Assembly: GCA_019429275.1 (NCBI GenBank)
Contig: JAHYJC010000027.1
Span: forward strand, 1 to 60,714
Length of the DNA stretch: 60,714 bases
From: Lentimicrobium sp.
Lineage (GTDB): Bacteria; Bacteroidota; Bacteroidia; Bacteroidales; Lentimicrobiaceae
Direction: 5' to 3'
A program made the position numbers and the translations under genes. Of this stretch, positions 9,336 through 19,385 are shown piece after piece (the first letter of the stretch is position 1; the number at the start of each line of letters is the position of its first letter). The notes beneath the pieces are model-generated. The model saw only the letters and a list, made by a program, of their open reading frames with translations, made no database searches and was not told the origin of the DNA.

Positions 9336-10835
9336 TTACTCTTTTACCCATTTTCCACCACCAATCACCCGATTATTTGCAGTAATGCGGTAAGGGTAAA
9401 TACCGGCAGACAAATTTGAGGTGTTTACCTGCTGCATATCGGCTGTGATTTCTACAAAACTAACAGAGCGGCCATTAAAATCAAAAAGTTCCAGTGTTAC
9501 GGTTTTATGCTGTACAGCCAGCTTAACCTGCAGATAATCATGACCAGGATTTGGAAAAACAATAGCTTCCTGAGCAAGCGGCAAATCGTGGCTTTGAGAG
9601 TTTACTATTAAACCTTCATGATTTGCTTTTAAAACAAAAGGGTCGAAATGGCAATTGTACGGCACTGCATTGTTATTAAAAAAATGACCTGTTACAACAA
9701 CACAATGATCGCTGGTTTCTATTATTTCCGTTGGAAAATACACACCGTCACCTCCATAATATATTTGATCCAATAACTCGAGATTATGATTTAGCTTGTT
9801 TAACACAATGTAAGTCTGTTCGGTTTGACAGGGAAAACCAAACTGTACCAGATTAAACCAATTCATAACCCATATATAATCATTGGTTACCAGCATGTTC
9901 TTTTTACCGGCACCGGGGAAACTAACTGAATCTATACCAGCAGGAAACATCACCTGAATAAGTAAAGAATCCTGAAGATTATATTGTGCAACGCCTAAAT
10001 TTCTCAGAGAATTATAATTATTAAAAGCTCCTGAAATTAAGTAAGTTGTATCGTCCTTTTTACCAATTTTGGTTTGAGAGTAAAACTCATTGTCTGGCAT
10101 TACTACTTCATAATTTGTGAAATCATAACTAAAATTTGCTACCGGATTCCAGGGCTTCCCGGTAAGATAAAAAATCATATAATTGACCTTTACTTTTGCA
10201 TTGATTGAGTCAATCATTATACTCGCGGCAGCTTTTACGATACTGTCATCAGGAACAAAATAACTAAAATTATCACTCAACAAATCAGCTTTAATAAGGG
10301 AATAATTCCTCCATAGAGTAGAATTCTGGGTTTCAAAGGTCGAAAGAATAAATGCAATTGAATCACCTAATATTTCCATATCCCAGGCACTATTCAGTGT
10401 ATCTGCCCAAAATCCGTAATCACGTATAGTAACAAAATTCAAGTCGTTATCAATTGTATTTACAAATACTGAATTGTGTGTCTGACTGCCATCCATATAG
10501 TCCTTTGAGCCGAGTAAAAAATAATTCCCACTTTTTGCAGATGATTTTAGTAACTCGACATAGTTTGAATTACCCTCTCTCATATTGTAATTTTTAGTTA
10601 AAATGAGATCACCCTCGCTGGTTATTTTTGACAAAGTACCAATACCTTCGTTTGAGTCTGGAAAAGGGGTAATTGCACCACAAAAAATAAAATGATTGTC
10701 ATTGGTTTCAATGATGCTGTAAATACTTTTATTTTCAGAAGATGGATATTTCTTGAGGAAAGTATTCTGAGCGACAACGGCCGGAAGAAAAAAGAGAAGC
10801 AAAAGATTTAAAATTAAGAAATTGTATTTATTCAT
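9336..10835 (-). CDS. T9SS-sorted secreted protein, tandem copy 2
   Basis: 499 aa from the ATG at 10835 (MNKYNFLILNLLLLFFLPAV), which gives a clean signal peptide ending VVAQ. A longer frame reaches 10880 but adds 15 polar residues. The body starts NTFLKKYPSSENKSIYSIIE and contains propeller-like repeats. The end is a type A T9SS sorting domain (FPNPGHDYLQVKL). It is a paralogue of the gene at 11968-13464, and their last ~90 residues are nearly identical while the bodies have diverged. It follows a lipoprotein gene in the same order as in the other cassette. Function unknown; a surface pair with the lipoprotein is plausible. Confidence 0.8.
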   Translation of the reverse strand: MNKYNFLILNLLLLFFLPAVVAQNTFLKKYPSSENKSIYSIIETNDNHFIFCGAITPFPDSNEGIGTLSKITSEGDLILTKNYNMREGNSNYVELLKSSAKSGNYFLLGSKDYMDGSQTHNSVFVNTIDNDLNFVTIRDYGFWADTLNSAWDMEILGDSIAFILSTFETQNSTLWRNYSLIKADLLSDNFSYFVPDDSIVKAAASIMIDSINAKVKVNYMIFYLTGKPWNPVANFSYDFTNYEVVMPDNEFYSQTKIGKKDDTTYLISGAFNNYNSLRNLGVAQYNLQDSLLIQVMFPAGIDSVSFPGAGKKNMLVTNDYIWVMNWFNLVQFGFPCQTEQTYIVLNKLNHNLELLDQIYYGGDGVYFPTEIIETSDHCVVVTGHFFNNNAVPYNCHFDPFVLKANHEGLIVNSQSHDLPLAQEAIVFPNPGHDYLQVKLAVQHKTVTLELFDFNGRSVSFVEITADMQQVNTSNLSAGIYPYRITANNRVIGGGKWVKE

Positions 10836-10949
10836 TTTTGAGTGATTTAGAATTAAAAAGGTTAGTTCTTTAAATGGCAATTTGAAAGATCAGATAAAGT
10901 AAGAGATTTGGCAAATATTGATTTATACTTTTCTCTCTGAATTTGAAAT

Positions 10950-11846
10950 TTAATTATTATTACTTCCAACATATTCACCATATGATATACTGTAGGTGTG
11001 AAACCCTTCATTGGATAACTTACCAACAACTATATTCCATTGTACATCAACAGCGCAAAATGTTTTGTCTGCTGGTTTGTTAATACTCCTGATGAATTCC
11101 CACTTACTAAGATAATAGTTCAATTCATCAGGATCCAGACAATTGTTGGAATGATTAATATTCTCTGCCCAAATTTTATAATTCCCATAAGGATTGTCTG
11201 AAGCCGGGTAATCAAAGGCATGGGCATCAACACTTTCAATCGACACGTAAAAACCTGGATTTGTCTTCGGAAGGTTAAAAAAATATTCAAGTTCTGTGGT
11301 GGCATCTCTGCCAACACACTGGCCGGCATAAATGTCGCACTTACCAAGCAGTCCGCCACTTATCCAGTAATCATCTTCACTAAAAGCCAAATAAGAGGAA
11401 ATAGCTTCGGGTAATCCCCCTGATAAAGTCACTGCCAAAGCTTGTGTACTGGTTTTTGAATCTGTTTCTAATAAATTCAGATCAATTAAATTAAAAGTAT
11501 ATGCCGGATCACCATTTTGGTAAGCTATTAACTGTGATTGCTCACTTAAAGATGCATATATCTGCTGAATATTATGAGTGCTGATAGTACCATTACTGGC
11601 AGGCCACGGTAAGGTATCATAATAAAAATCAATCTGTTGAAATTCATGAGTGTTGTTAGCTTGTTCATAATTGAGCAAACCTTCGAGATACCATAGAGCA
11701 CTGTCTGCCTCCATCATATCTCCAATTTTTATCTGAATTTTTTGTTTAAAATTTAATAGCTTTAAGGTTGTTTGCCCCTGGCCATTTTTGATAATTAATG
11801 CTGATTCGTGTTTTTCCTTTTTGCAGGAAGTTGCTAAAGTAATCAT
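10950..11846 (-). CDS. Lipoprotein, tandem copy 2, with atypical start
   Basis: 298 aa from the first ATG, reading MITLATSCKKEKHES. It is paralogous to the lipoprotein at 13560-14495 and shares KEKHESALI, LLNFKQKIQIK and GDMMEADSA. Counting from the ATG the signal peptide is too short. The same frame continues upstream through LKLIKSLFLISTLAM, which would complete a normal lipoprotein signal, but it contains no ATG, GTG or TTG. The best upstream candidate is CTG at 11888-11886. An ATG further upstream is out of frame. So the gene either uses a rare start codon or has lost its own. The conserved Cys and the CxGR motif (YAGQCVGRDATTELE) remain. Function unknown. Confidence 0.7.
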   Translation of the reverse strand: MITLATSCKKEKHESALIIKNGQGQTTLKLLNFKQKIQIKIGDMMEADSALWYLEGLLNYEQANNTHEFQQIDFYYDTLPWPASNGTISTHNIQQIYASLSEQSQLIAYQNGDPAYTFNLIDLNLLETDSKTSTQALAVTLSGGLPEAISSYLAFSEDDYWISGGLLGKCDIYAGQCVGRDATTELEYFFNLPKTNPGFYVSIESVDAHAFDYPASDNPYGNYKIWAENINHSNNCLDPDELNYYLSKWEFIRSINKPADKTFCAVDVQWNIVVGKLSNEGFHTYSISYGEYVGSNNN

Positions 11847-11967
11847 TGCTAGAGTAGAAATTAAGAAAAGGCTTTTAATAAGTTTCAGGTTTGTTTTTAT
11901 AAAGATTAAAATTAAGTGTTCATATTGTAATATTATGCCTTTAGAAAAAATACTGTGGTTTATTAGT

Positions 11968-13464
11968 TCATTCTTTTACCCATTTTCCAACACCAATCAA
12001 CTGATTATTTGCAGTAATGCGGTAAGGATAAATGCCGGCAGACAAAGTTGAAGTGTTTACCTGCTGCATATCGGCTTTGATTTCTACAAAACTTACAGAG
12101 CGGCCATTTAAATCAAAAAGTTCCAGTGTTGCGGTTTTATGCTGTACAGCCAGCTTAACCTGCAGATAATCATGGCCAGGATTTGGAAAAACAATAGCTT
12201 CCTGAGCCACCGGCAAATCGTGGCTTTGAGAGTTTACTATTAATCCTTCATTATTAACTTTTAAAATAAAAGGGTCGAAATGGCAATTGAACGGCACAGC
12301 CAGATTGTTGAAAAAATCACCTGCCACCACTATGTGATGGTCGCTGGTTTCAATGATATCGTTAGGATCATAAACCCCATCGCCTCCATAAAATATTTGT
12401 TCAATTAACTCCAGATCATGAGTGAGCTTATTTAACATAATATAAGTTGATTCATTCTGGCAAGGAGACATTGAAGCCAGGCAATTGTACCATCCCATTA
12501 CCCATATATAATCAGAAGTTACAAGAATATTTTTTCTCCCTGAACCGGGGTATGTTATAGTGTCAATGCCACCTGGTAATCTTACTTGTTTCATAAGGGA
12601 ATCCTGAAGATTATATTCAGCAATGCCCAGGTCTCTTTGATTGGTGTAATCATCAATAAAAGCACCCGAAAGCAAATATGCTGTTTCATTTTTTATGCTT
12701 ATTTTGGTTTGCGAGAAAAACTCATTATCAGGCATTACAACTTCAATATTGCTTAAATCATAGCTTATTTTCGCAACCGGATTCCAGGGATAAATGGATG
12801 AATTAAAAATCCGGTAATTGACTTTTAACAGGTTGTTAATTTCGTCGATAATAAAACCTGAGGCAGCTTTAACAATATTATCTTCAGGTATATAATATTC
12901 GAAATTCCCACTGGTAAGATCAGCCCTTAATATTAAGTAATTATATGCCCCTGTATTCTGATGTACCAGAATTGATAAAATATAGGCAATTGAATCTCCT
13001 ATAACCTCAAAATCCCAGGCCATATTGTTATAATCAGGCCAGGGGCCAAACTCAAGTAAGTCAATTGTATTCATTTCATCATCAATTCTCTGAAGAATGA
13101 CCTTGCTGATTGTTTGATTATTTGACACAGAATCCCGGGAACCGAGTAAATAAAAAAAACCAGTCGTTGAGGCAGTGATTATTTTTGCATAATTTGAATT
13201 GCCTCCCGAATAATTATAATTTCTGGAGGCAACCAATTCACCCGTTGATGTTAATTTTGACATCGTTCCGGTTCTGTTGTAGTTGCCCTGATTCAAATTA
13301 ATACTTCCGCATAAAAACAGGTAATTATCATCGGTTTCAATAATACTGTAAATACTTTTTTCATGTGCCGATGGATATATTCTAAGAAAAGTATCCTGTG
13401 AATAAATTGATTGTAAATAGAATAGTAGCGATATAAGTGTCAAAAAGTTGTTTCTGATTAGCAT
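11968..13464 (-). CDS. T9SS-sorted secreted protein, tandem copy 1
   Basis: 498 aa from the ATG at 13464 (MLIRNNFLTLISLLFYLQSI), with signal peptide ending YSQ. The mature start DTFLRIYPSAHEKSIYSIIE parallels the copy at 9336-10835. The propeller-like body ends in a type A T9SS sorting domain (FPNPGHDYLQVKL to KWVKE). It lies downstream of the lipoprotein gene at 13560-14495 with a 65-bp gap to that gene's stop. Together the two form the first cassette of the tandem duplication. No catalytic motif is visible. Confidence 0.8.
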   Translation of the reverse strand: MLIRNNFLTLISLLFYLQSIYSQDTFLRIYPSAHEKSIYSIIETDDNYLFLCGSINLNQGNYNRTGTMSKLTSTGELVASRNYNYSGGNSNYAKIITASTTGFFYLLGSRDSVSNNQTISKVILQRIDDEMNTIDLLEFGPWPDYNNMAWDFEVIGDSIAYILSILVHQNTGAYNYLILRADLTSGNFEYYIPEDNIVKAASGFIIDEINNLLKVNYRIFNSSIYPWNPVAKISYDLSNIEVVMPDNEFFSQTKISIKNETAYLLSGAFIDDYTNQRDLGIAEYNLQDSLMKQVRLPGGIDTITYPGSGRKNILVTSDYIWVMGWYNCLASMSPCQNESTYIMLNKLTHDLELIEQIFYGGDGVYDPNDIIETSDHHIVVAGDFFNNLAVPFNCHFDPFILKVNNEGLIVNSQSHDLPVAQEAIVFPNPGHDYLQVKLAVQHKTATLELFDLNGRSVSFVEIKADMQQVNTSTLSAGIYPYRITANNQLIGVGKWVKE

Positions 13465-13559
13465 TTTGTTTCTTAAATTTTTAAAATAATACATTAAGTA
13501 TAACTCAAATGAATAAAGCAGAGAAGAAATAAAATCCTGATCTTTCCTGATTCTTATAA

Positions 13560-14495
13560 TTAGTTTGGATTACTTCCAATAAATACTCCATATTTGACAT
13601 CATAGGAGTGGCACCTTCGGGGATCAGTGCTCATTATAATATCAAATATTACATCTGCTGAACAAAAAGTGAGACCTTCCGGTTTGTATTTATTTTTAAG
13701 ATACTCCCATTTCCCCAGATAATAGTTCAACTCTCCCGGGCTAAGGCAATGATTGGAATGATTGATGTTTTCATACCACAACATAAAGTAACCATAGGGG
13801 TTGTCGTTAGCTAAATTATCTAAACAAGTGATGTATCTTGAAGCGATAGAAACAAAATAACCGGGCTGAGTGTATGGGATTTTAAACCTATTCTCCAACT
13901 CTGTAGTTGCATCACGACCAATGTGTTGACCTGTAAATTCATCACATTTTCCCAGCAAGTCACCACTTCGCCAGTAATCGGTAAGGTCAAATGGCAAATA
14001 GGTTGGAATAGTGGCTAGCAATCCACCTGAGAGCGTCACAACTACAGCTTGTTCTCCGTTTTTGAAACCGGTTTCATCTAACTGCAGGTCTATTACATTA
14101 AAAGTAAATTCAGAATTTTCGTTTTGCTGAGCCATATGCTGTGCAAGTTCATTAACAGAGACATATAGTTGCTGAAGGTCTTGAAAGCTTATAGAACCAT
14201 TGCTGGCAGGCCATTGTAATGTATCATATAAAAACTTAACCTTTTGAAATTCATGAGAGTTGTTAGCCTGTTCATAATTGAGTAAACCTTCGAGATACCA
14301 TACAGCACTGTCTGCCTCCATCATATCTCCACTTTTTATCTGAATTTTTTGTTTAAAATTTAATAGCTTTAACGTTGTTTGCTCTTGTTTACTCATGCCT
14401 ATTAATGCTGATTCATGTTTCTCTTTATTGCAGGAAGTTGTCAAGACAACCATTGACGCTATGGCAAAAAAGGTAACGATTTTTATAGAATTCAT
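13560..14495 (-). CDS. Lipoprotein, tandem copy 1
   Basis: 311 aa. The N-terminus MNSIKIVTFFAIASMVVLTT is followed by SC, a lipoprotein signal with Cys22 as the acylation site. Its conserved blocks with the copy at 10950-11846 are KEKHESALI, LLNFKQKIQIK, EADSAVWYLEGLLNYEQANN, CxxxTGQHIGRDATTELE, and a C-terminal WENINHSNHCL-like stretch. No family is recognised. The constant pairing with a T9SS cargo gene suggests that the two products work together at the cell surface (inference). Confidence 0.75.
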   Translation of the reverse strand: MNSIKIVTFFAIASMVVLTTSCNKEKHESALIGMSKQEQTTLKLLNFKQKIQIKSGDMMEADSAVWYLEGLLNYEQANNSHEFQKVKFLYDTLQWPASNGSISFQDLQQLYVSVNELAQHMAQQNENSEFTFNVIDLQLDETGFKNGEQAVVVTLSGGLLATIPTYLPFDLTDYWRSGDLLGKCDEFTGQHIGRDATTELENRFKIPYTQPGYFVSIASRYITCLDNLANDNPYGYFMLWYENINHSNHCLSPGELNYYLGKWEYLKNKYKPEGLTFCSADVIFDIIMSTDPRRCHSYDVKYGVFIGSNPN

Positions 14496-15024
14496 ATGGA
14501 GTCGGGACTAAAGTAAAAATTTCGGGTTTATTTAATAATCTTATGATTTAAGATATTTTAAAAATTATCTGGAATTAACAAATTAAATGATTGCCTTTTA
14601 TTGACTAATGTTAAATAATTTAACAGAAACGCAAAGATAAAATTAATATTGCAGATATTTAATTAATTTCCATATTTTTTCGACCCTTGCTCGCAACTAA
14701 AAGTTGCATTTACTAATTGAACTTACATGTGAAAATGCTGTTTATACTGATAAATCCAATTTATTTGCGGTCTTTAGATTTCGTTGTACTACTATTTAAT
14801 GGCATACCCTTGCAGTAAAAAATATTTCTGTCTTTTTTCATGATTTAAGATTCAATAATGTTTAAAAGTAAAAAAAACTGCTACCCTTATTAATGAGTCC
14901 GACTTTGATTCTGGAAAATTTTCAATTAAAGAGGCTCTCTGGTTTTTAATCAAACATAACACTCAGGTTGAAAGGACTTCTTTAAAGATGCAGGCGAAAA
15001 CAATTTACAATTATCTTTGTCACT
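14496..15024. other. Intergenic region, AT-rich
   Basis: About 530 bp between the divergent lipoprotein gene and the DUF3109 gene. I see no protein-like frame. A Bacteroidota -7 box, TATCTTTG at 15012-15019, sits 5 nt before the ATG of the DUF3109 gene. Its mRNA may therefore start at or very near the start codon. Confidence 0.5.
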
Positions 15025-15603
15025 ATGATAGCTATTGACAATACCCTGAATTCAGACGACCTGCACAAGGTATGTTTTGTCTGCGACCTTTCAAATTGCA
15101 AAGGGGCCTGCTGTGTTGAAGGCGACGCCGGTGCTCCGCTTGAAGAACACGAAATTTCAGAACTTGAAGATAATCTTGATTATATAAAACCCTTTATGCG
15201 GCCCGATGGAGTTAAGGCTGTAGAGCAAATGGGAGTGTTTGACTTTGATTCTTTCGGGCATTACGTTACTCCGCTCATCAATGGCGCAGAATGTGTTTTT
15301 GTTGTGTTTGATGATGAAGGAATTGCCGCCTGCGCCATTGAAAAAGCCTGGGAAGCCGGAAAATCTGACTTCCGGAAACCGGTATCCTGCCATCTGTACC
15401 CGGTACGCATCAGCAAATACAACGATTTTGATGCCGTAAATTACCATGAATGGCACATCTGCCGCCCGGCACAGGAGCATGGCAAAAAACTGAATGTGCC
15501 TGTGTATGTCTTTCTGAAGGATTCACTGATCAGAAAATACGGTGAAAAATGGTATAATAAACTTACCAAAAGCATCGCTGAAAAAACCAGCAAAAAGAAA
15601 TAA
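15025..15603 (+). CDS. DUF3109 family cysteine-rich protein
   Basis: 192 aa. The N-terminal Cys cluster CFVCDLSNCKGACCVEGDAG, the later CAIEKAWEAG and SCHLYPVRI, and CRPAQEHGK match the DUF3109 family, which is related to YkgJ-type putative metal-binding proteins. The conserved Cys residues suggest a bound metal, perhaps zinc or Fe-S. The biological role is unknown. The gene is convergent with ferritin, which may hint at iron but is weak evidence. The C-terminus is lysine-rich. A TAnnTTTG box just upstream suggests a leaderless or very short leader. Confidence 0.85.
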   Translation: MIAIDNTLNSDDLHKVCFVCDLSNCKGACCVEGDAGAPLEEHEISELEDNLDYIKPFMRPDGVKAVEQMGVFDFDSFGHYVTPLINGAECVFVVFDDEGIAACAIEKAWEAGKSDFRKPVSCHLYPVRISKYNDFDAVNYHEWHICRPAQEHGKKLNVPVYVFLKDSLIRKYGEKWYNKLTKSIAEKTSKKK

Positions 15604-15668
15604 GTTTATCCCGGAACTCTTTAGCCAGCCTTCATATTTCACATCATTTTCAACATTCTTAATCACAA

Positions 15669-15701
15669 AAAAGGTCCATCGCTCAGCAAGACAGACCTTT
15701 T
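15669..15701. terminator. Convergent-gene hairpin
   Basis: AAAAGGTC (15669-15676) pairs with GACCTTTT (15694-15701) and a T run follows on the plus strand. It lies between the convergent DUF3109 and ferritin genes and may serve both. Confidence 0.5.
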
Positions 15702-15747
15702 GATGTTTTTTGGATAAGGATTGCCTCATCCGTAAAAGAAAATTTGA

Positions 15748-16266
15748 CTATTCAGCAAGTGGAGCTACCACCTTGGCTGCTGCCATAGCTCCCAGTTCTT
15801 TGTCGATATGGAACATGCCGGCCTTATCATCACCCAGCAATTTCATCTGGTCAAGAATACCGTGAACGGTGCTTTCCTCTTCTATCTGCTCATTGATAAA
15901 CCATTGCATGAAGTTTCCGGTGGTGTAATCCTTTTCCTTCAGCGATACTTCATACACCTGGTTGATGGATGCAGTAATGAATTCTTCGTGGCTGAGCACA
16001 TGGTTGAAAACGTCGCGAAGCGATTTGTATTGTGCAGGTGGAGTTTCCATAGGGGAAAGTACGGCATAACCATCCCTGTCGTTAACGAATTTGATAAATT
16101 TGAGCATGTGCATGCGCTCTTCATCACTCTGCTTGTAAAGGAAATCAGCAGCACCGCGGTATCCATTGGTTTCGCACCACGAAGCCATAGCCATATAAAT
16201 TCTTGAAGAATGTTCTTCTTTCATGATCTGAACATTAATGGCCTCTTCAACTTTTTTTGAAATCAT
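15748..16266 (-). CDS. ftnA: Bacterial non-haem ferritin
   Basis: 172 aa, the usual length for FtnA. The four-helix ferritin core is clear. The ferroxidase-centre ligands lie in NVQIMKEEHSSRIYMAMASW (first Glu), SDEERMHMLKF (Glu and His), FITASINQVYEV (Glu region) and FINEQIEEE (Gln/Glu). It oxidises Fe(II) and stores iron as a mineral in a 24-subunit shell in the cytoplasm. It lies 58 bp downstream of atpG on the same strand, but a separate function makes a separate transcript likely. No Bacteroidota promoter box was clear. Confidence 0.93.
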   Translation of the reverse strand: MISKKVEEAINVQIMKEEHSSRIYMAMASWCETNGYRGAADFLYKQSDEERMHMLKFIKFVNDRDGYAVLSPMETPPAQYKSLRDVFNHVLSHEEFITASINQVYEVSLKEKDYTTGNFMQWFINEQIEEESTVHGILDQMKLLGDDKAGMFHIDKELGAMAAAKVVAPLAE

Positions 16267-16323
16267 AATTTTTATGTTTTAGTTATCAGTTTAACGTTAT
16301 TTCTGAAGTTTTGTTTTAATTTT

Positions 16324-17208
16324 TTAACTGTTTTTCAAAGCTTCGGCTCCGCCGACAATTTCAAGAATTTCTTTGGTAATAGAAGCCTGCCGAGCTTTAT
16401 TGTAGGTAAGTTTTAAATCCTTCAGCAATTCCGAAGCATTATCCGTAGCCTGCGACATGGCAGTCATTCTGGCCCCCTGTTCCGAAGCCCACGAATCGAG
16501 CAGGGCTTTGTAAAACTGGGTTTTTAGAATCTGAGGAACCAGTTGCTGAAGTATTTCCTCTTTTGAAGGATCAAAAATGTATTCAATGTCACCATGTTCA
16601 TGTTCAGTATCTGGCTCAGGACTTTCAACCGGTAAAAACTGCTCGGTCTGAAGATACTGAACCACAGCATTTCTGAACTGATGATATACAAATACTATCT
16701 TACTGTACTCACCTGACAGATACAACTGTATCAGATTCTCAGCCACAGGAGCAGCATTGGCAAAACTTAACTGATCGTAAAGCTCATCATGCGATGACAA
16801 GACTTCGACAGGCTGTTTTGCAAAAAACTCTGAGGCTTTTCTGCCAATGGTCACCAAAGCAAAAGGAGTTCTGTTATTTTCGGTACGATGTTGGTCCGCA
16901 AGGGCAATCATTTGCTTGATTACGTTGGCATTATATGCCCCGCAAAGTCCCCGGTTTGAGGAAAATATCACATAAAGCACCTTGCCTTCTTCCCTTTGCT
17001 CACTGTATTTACCGGCATTTTCACTGTCGGTTCCTGAGGCAAGTTGTTGAAGCAGGAGTTTCTGATGAGCAGCAAAGGGCCTGAGCTGCAATATATTGTT
17101 CTGTGCTTTGCGCAACTTTGACGCAGAAACCATTTTCATAGCACTGGTAATTTGCTGCGTTGACTTTACAGATGCAATCCTGATCCTGACTTCTTTGAGG
17201 CTGGGCAT
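16324..17208 (-). CDS. atpG: ATP synthase F1 gamma subunit
   Basis: 294 aa. The N-terminal helix MPSLKEVRIRIASVKSTQQI and the C-terminal helix ending KARQASITKEILEIVGGAEA form the rotor coiled coil. VIFSSNRGLCGAYNANV is the conserved mid-domain motif. Gamma is the central stalk that couples c-ring rotation to catalysis. It is the last gene of the atpB-E-F-H-A-G run, 18 bp after atpA. The beta and epsilon subunits (atpD, atpC) are not in the window, as expected in Bacteroidota, where they lie elsewhere. Confidence 0.95.
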   Translation of the reverse strand: MPSLKEVRIRIASVKSTQQITSAMKMVSASKLRKAQNNILQLRPFAAHQKLLLQQLASGTDSENAGKYSEQREEGKVLYVIFSSNRGLCGAYNANVIKQMIALADQHRTENNRTPFALVTIGRKASEFFAKQPVEVLSSHDELYDQLSFANAAPVAENLIQLYLSGEYSKIVFVYHQFRNAVVQYLQTEQFLPVESPEPDTEHEHGDIEYIFDPSKEEILQQLVPQILKTQFYKALLDSWASEQGARMTAMSQATDNASELLKDLKLTYNKARQASITKEILEIVGGAEALKNS

Positions 17209-17226
17209 TGGGCTGATATTGAAATT

Positions 17227-18810
17227 TTAAACTTCGTACTTTCTCACTAATTCCAATGCAGCTTCGTCAAGCGCTTTTTCTATTTCGGGCGTAAACAATC
17301 CTTTGCGCAATTGTGCGAGCAGATCAGCTTTAGTGACTTCAAGTCTGTGCAAAAACTCAACTTCGAAGTTATGAATGTTGCGCACAGGTACTTTTTGAAG
17401 CAATCCTTTTGCACCACAGTAAATAATGGCAACCTGCTGCTCAACAGGCATTGGTGAATATTGTGCCTGTTTCAGAATTTCAACATTGCGTGCCCCCTTA
17501 TCGAGAACTGACTTTGTAACTGCATCCAGATCGGAACCGAATTTCGAGAACGCTTCGAGTTCGCGGTACTGAGCCTGATCAAGCTTCAGCGTTCCTGCCA
17601 CTTTTTTCATAGATTTTATCTGGGCATTCCCACCGACGCGTGAAACCGAAATTCCCACATTGATGGCCGGTCTGATTCCGGAATTGAACAGGTTGTTTTC
17701 GAGAAATATCTGACCATCGGTGATAGAAATCACATTGGTTGGAATATAAGCCGATACGTCACCAGCCTGCGTTTCAATGATTGGCAGAGCAGTCAGCGAT
17801 CCGCCTCCCCTTACTTTGCCTTTCAAACAGTCGGGCAGGTCGTTCATATTTTTGGCAATCTCATCCGATGAGATGATTTTAGCCGCCCTTTCGAGCAGGC
17901 GGGAGTGCAGGTAGAACACATCCCCCGGATAGGCTTCGCGTCCGGGTGGGCGGCGGAGCAAAAGCGAAACTTCGCGGTAAGCCACAGCCTGTTTCGACAG
18001 ATCGTCAAAAATGATCAGGGCAGGGCGTCCGGTGTCGCGAAAATATTCACCGATGGCTGCTCCTGCAAAAGGTGCATAGAACTGCATGGCTGCCGGATCG
18101 CTTGCCGTAGCCACTACCACCACTGAGTATTGCATGGCACCCTTCTGTTCAAGGGTTTGAACAATCCCGGCAACGGAACTTCCTTTTTGCCCGATGGCAA
18201 CATATATACAATAAACCGGTTCGCCCTTGTCGAAAAATTCTTTCTGATTGATGATGGTATCGAGCGCAATTGCCGTTTTTCCGGTCTGGCGGTCGCCAAT
18301 GATCAGTTCGCGCTGGCCGCGTCCGATCGGAATCATGGCATCAATGGCTTTGATACCTGTTTGCAGCGGTTCGTTAACCGGTTGCCGGTAAATAACTCCG
18401 GGGGCTTTGCGCTCGAGCGGCATTTCGAAAATTTCACCGAGAATAGGCCCTTTGCCATCGATGGGCTCACCCAGGGTATTGATAACACGCCCAAGCATGC
18501 CTTCCGAAACAGGAATTGAAGAAATGCGGCGGGTACGCTTAACCAGGTCGCCTTCGTTAATTCCTGAGGATTCACCAAGCATAACCACCCCAACATTGTC
18601 TTCTTCGAGGTTAAGAACAATTCCCTTTACATCGGCCGATACAAAATCAACAAGTTCTCCGGCCTGCACGTTGGTGAGTCCGTAAACCCTTGCAATGCCG
18701 TCGCCAACCTGTAATACGCTTCCTGTTTCTTCCAATTCAGCCTCAGTGCTGAACCCGGCCAGTTGCTGCCGTAATATTGCTGATACTTCTGCAGGTTTTA
18801 TTTCTGCCAT
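17227..18810 (-). CDS. atpA: ATP synthase F1 alpha subunit
   Basis: 527 aa. The Walker A motif is [11 protein letters not shown] and the alpha signature [14 protein letters not shown] is present. [20 protein letters not shown] is the Walker B region, and the catalytic-interface Arg lies in the SVSRVGG motif. It forms the hexamer with beta and carries the non-catalytic nucleotide sites. The ATG is 12 bp after the atpH stop, consistent with one transcript. Confidence 0.97.
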   Translation of the reverse strand: MAEIKPAEVSAILRQQLAGFSTEAELEETGSVLQVGDGIARVYGLTNVQAGELVDFVSADVKGIVLNLEEDNVGVVMLGESSGINEGDLVKRTRRISSIPVSEGMLGRVINTLGEPIDGKGPILGEIFEMPLERKAPGVIYRQPVNEPLQTGIKAIDAMIPIGRGQRELIIGDRQTGKTAIALDTIINQKEFFDKGEPVYCIYVAIGQKGSSVAGIVQTLEQKGAMQYSVVVVATASDPAAMQFYAPFAGAAIGEYFRDTGRPALIIFDDLSKQAVAYREVSLLLRRPPGREAYPGDVFYLHSRLLERAAKIISSDEIAKNMNDLPDCLKGKVRGGGSLTALPIIETQAGDVSAYIPTNVISITDGQIFLENNLFNSGIRPAINVGISVSRVGGNAQIKSMKKVAGTLKLDQAQYRELEAFSKFGSDLDAVTKSVLDKGARNVEILKQAQYSPMPVEQQVAIIYCGAKGLLQKVPVRNIHNFEVEFLHRLEVTKADLLAQLRKGLFTPEIEKALDEAALELVRKYEV

Positions 18811-18822
18811 GGGTTGTATTTG

Positions 18823-19380
18823 TTAAATTTCTCTGATGTAAGTATTGATGTTAAACTCTTTGGAAAGGGCTTGCAGGTGGTGCCGAATGCTATCGTTGAA
18901 GAGCTGGTTTTCAACTTTTACAATCAATCCTCCGATAATTTCGGGATTGACCTCCTCAACCAACAAAATGGTACCCTTTGTCTGATCTTCAAGCAATCTT
19001 TTTAAGGTTTTCCTGATGCTTTCGCTGAGTGGAACCGCTGAAGTTACCTGTGCTTTTCTGATGTTTTTGTATTCCAGATAAAGGTCTTCAAACTTCTGAA
19101 CAATATGATACAAATTCGCTTCTCTCCTTTTCCGGATAATGATCTCCACGAAACCCATTGCCAGCTTATCAATTTTGCCTGTAAAAAGTTTGTGAATTAC
19201 AGCTATCTTTTTGTCGCTGTTAATTACCGGACTTTTCATCATGACCATCAGTCCGGGATTTTCACTGATTACAGCTTCAATCAGATTCATATCCTTCCTT
19301 GCCGACTCGACTTCGTTTCGTTCGATGGCAAGACCAAAAACTGCCTGGGCATAACGTATGTTGACCCTTGGGTTGTTCAT
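18823..19380 (-). CDS. atpH: ATP synthase F1 delta subunit
   Basis: 185 aa, the OSCP/delta family length. It starts MNNPRVNIRYAQAVFGLAIE and ends with the conserved region EEVNPEIIGGLIVKVENQLF followed by DSIRHHLQALSKEF. Delta joins the peripheral stalk b subunits to the top of F1. The gap to atpF is 5 bp. Confidence 0.93.
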   Translation of the reverse strand: MNNPRVNIRYAQAVFGLAIERNEVESARKDMNLIEAVISENPGLMVMMKSPVINSDKKIAVIHKLFTGKIDKLAMGFVEIIIRKRREANLYHIVQKFEDLYLEYKNIRKAQVTSAVPLSESIRKTLKRLLEDQTKGTILLVEEVNPEIIGGLIVKVENQLFNDSIRHHLQALSKEFNINTYIREI

Positions 19381-19385
19381 CAGGT

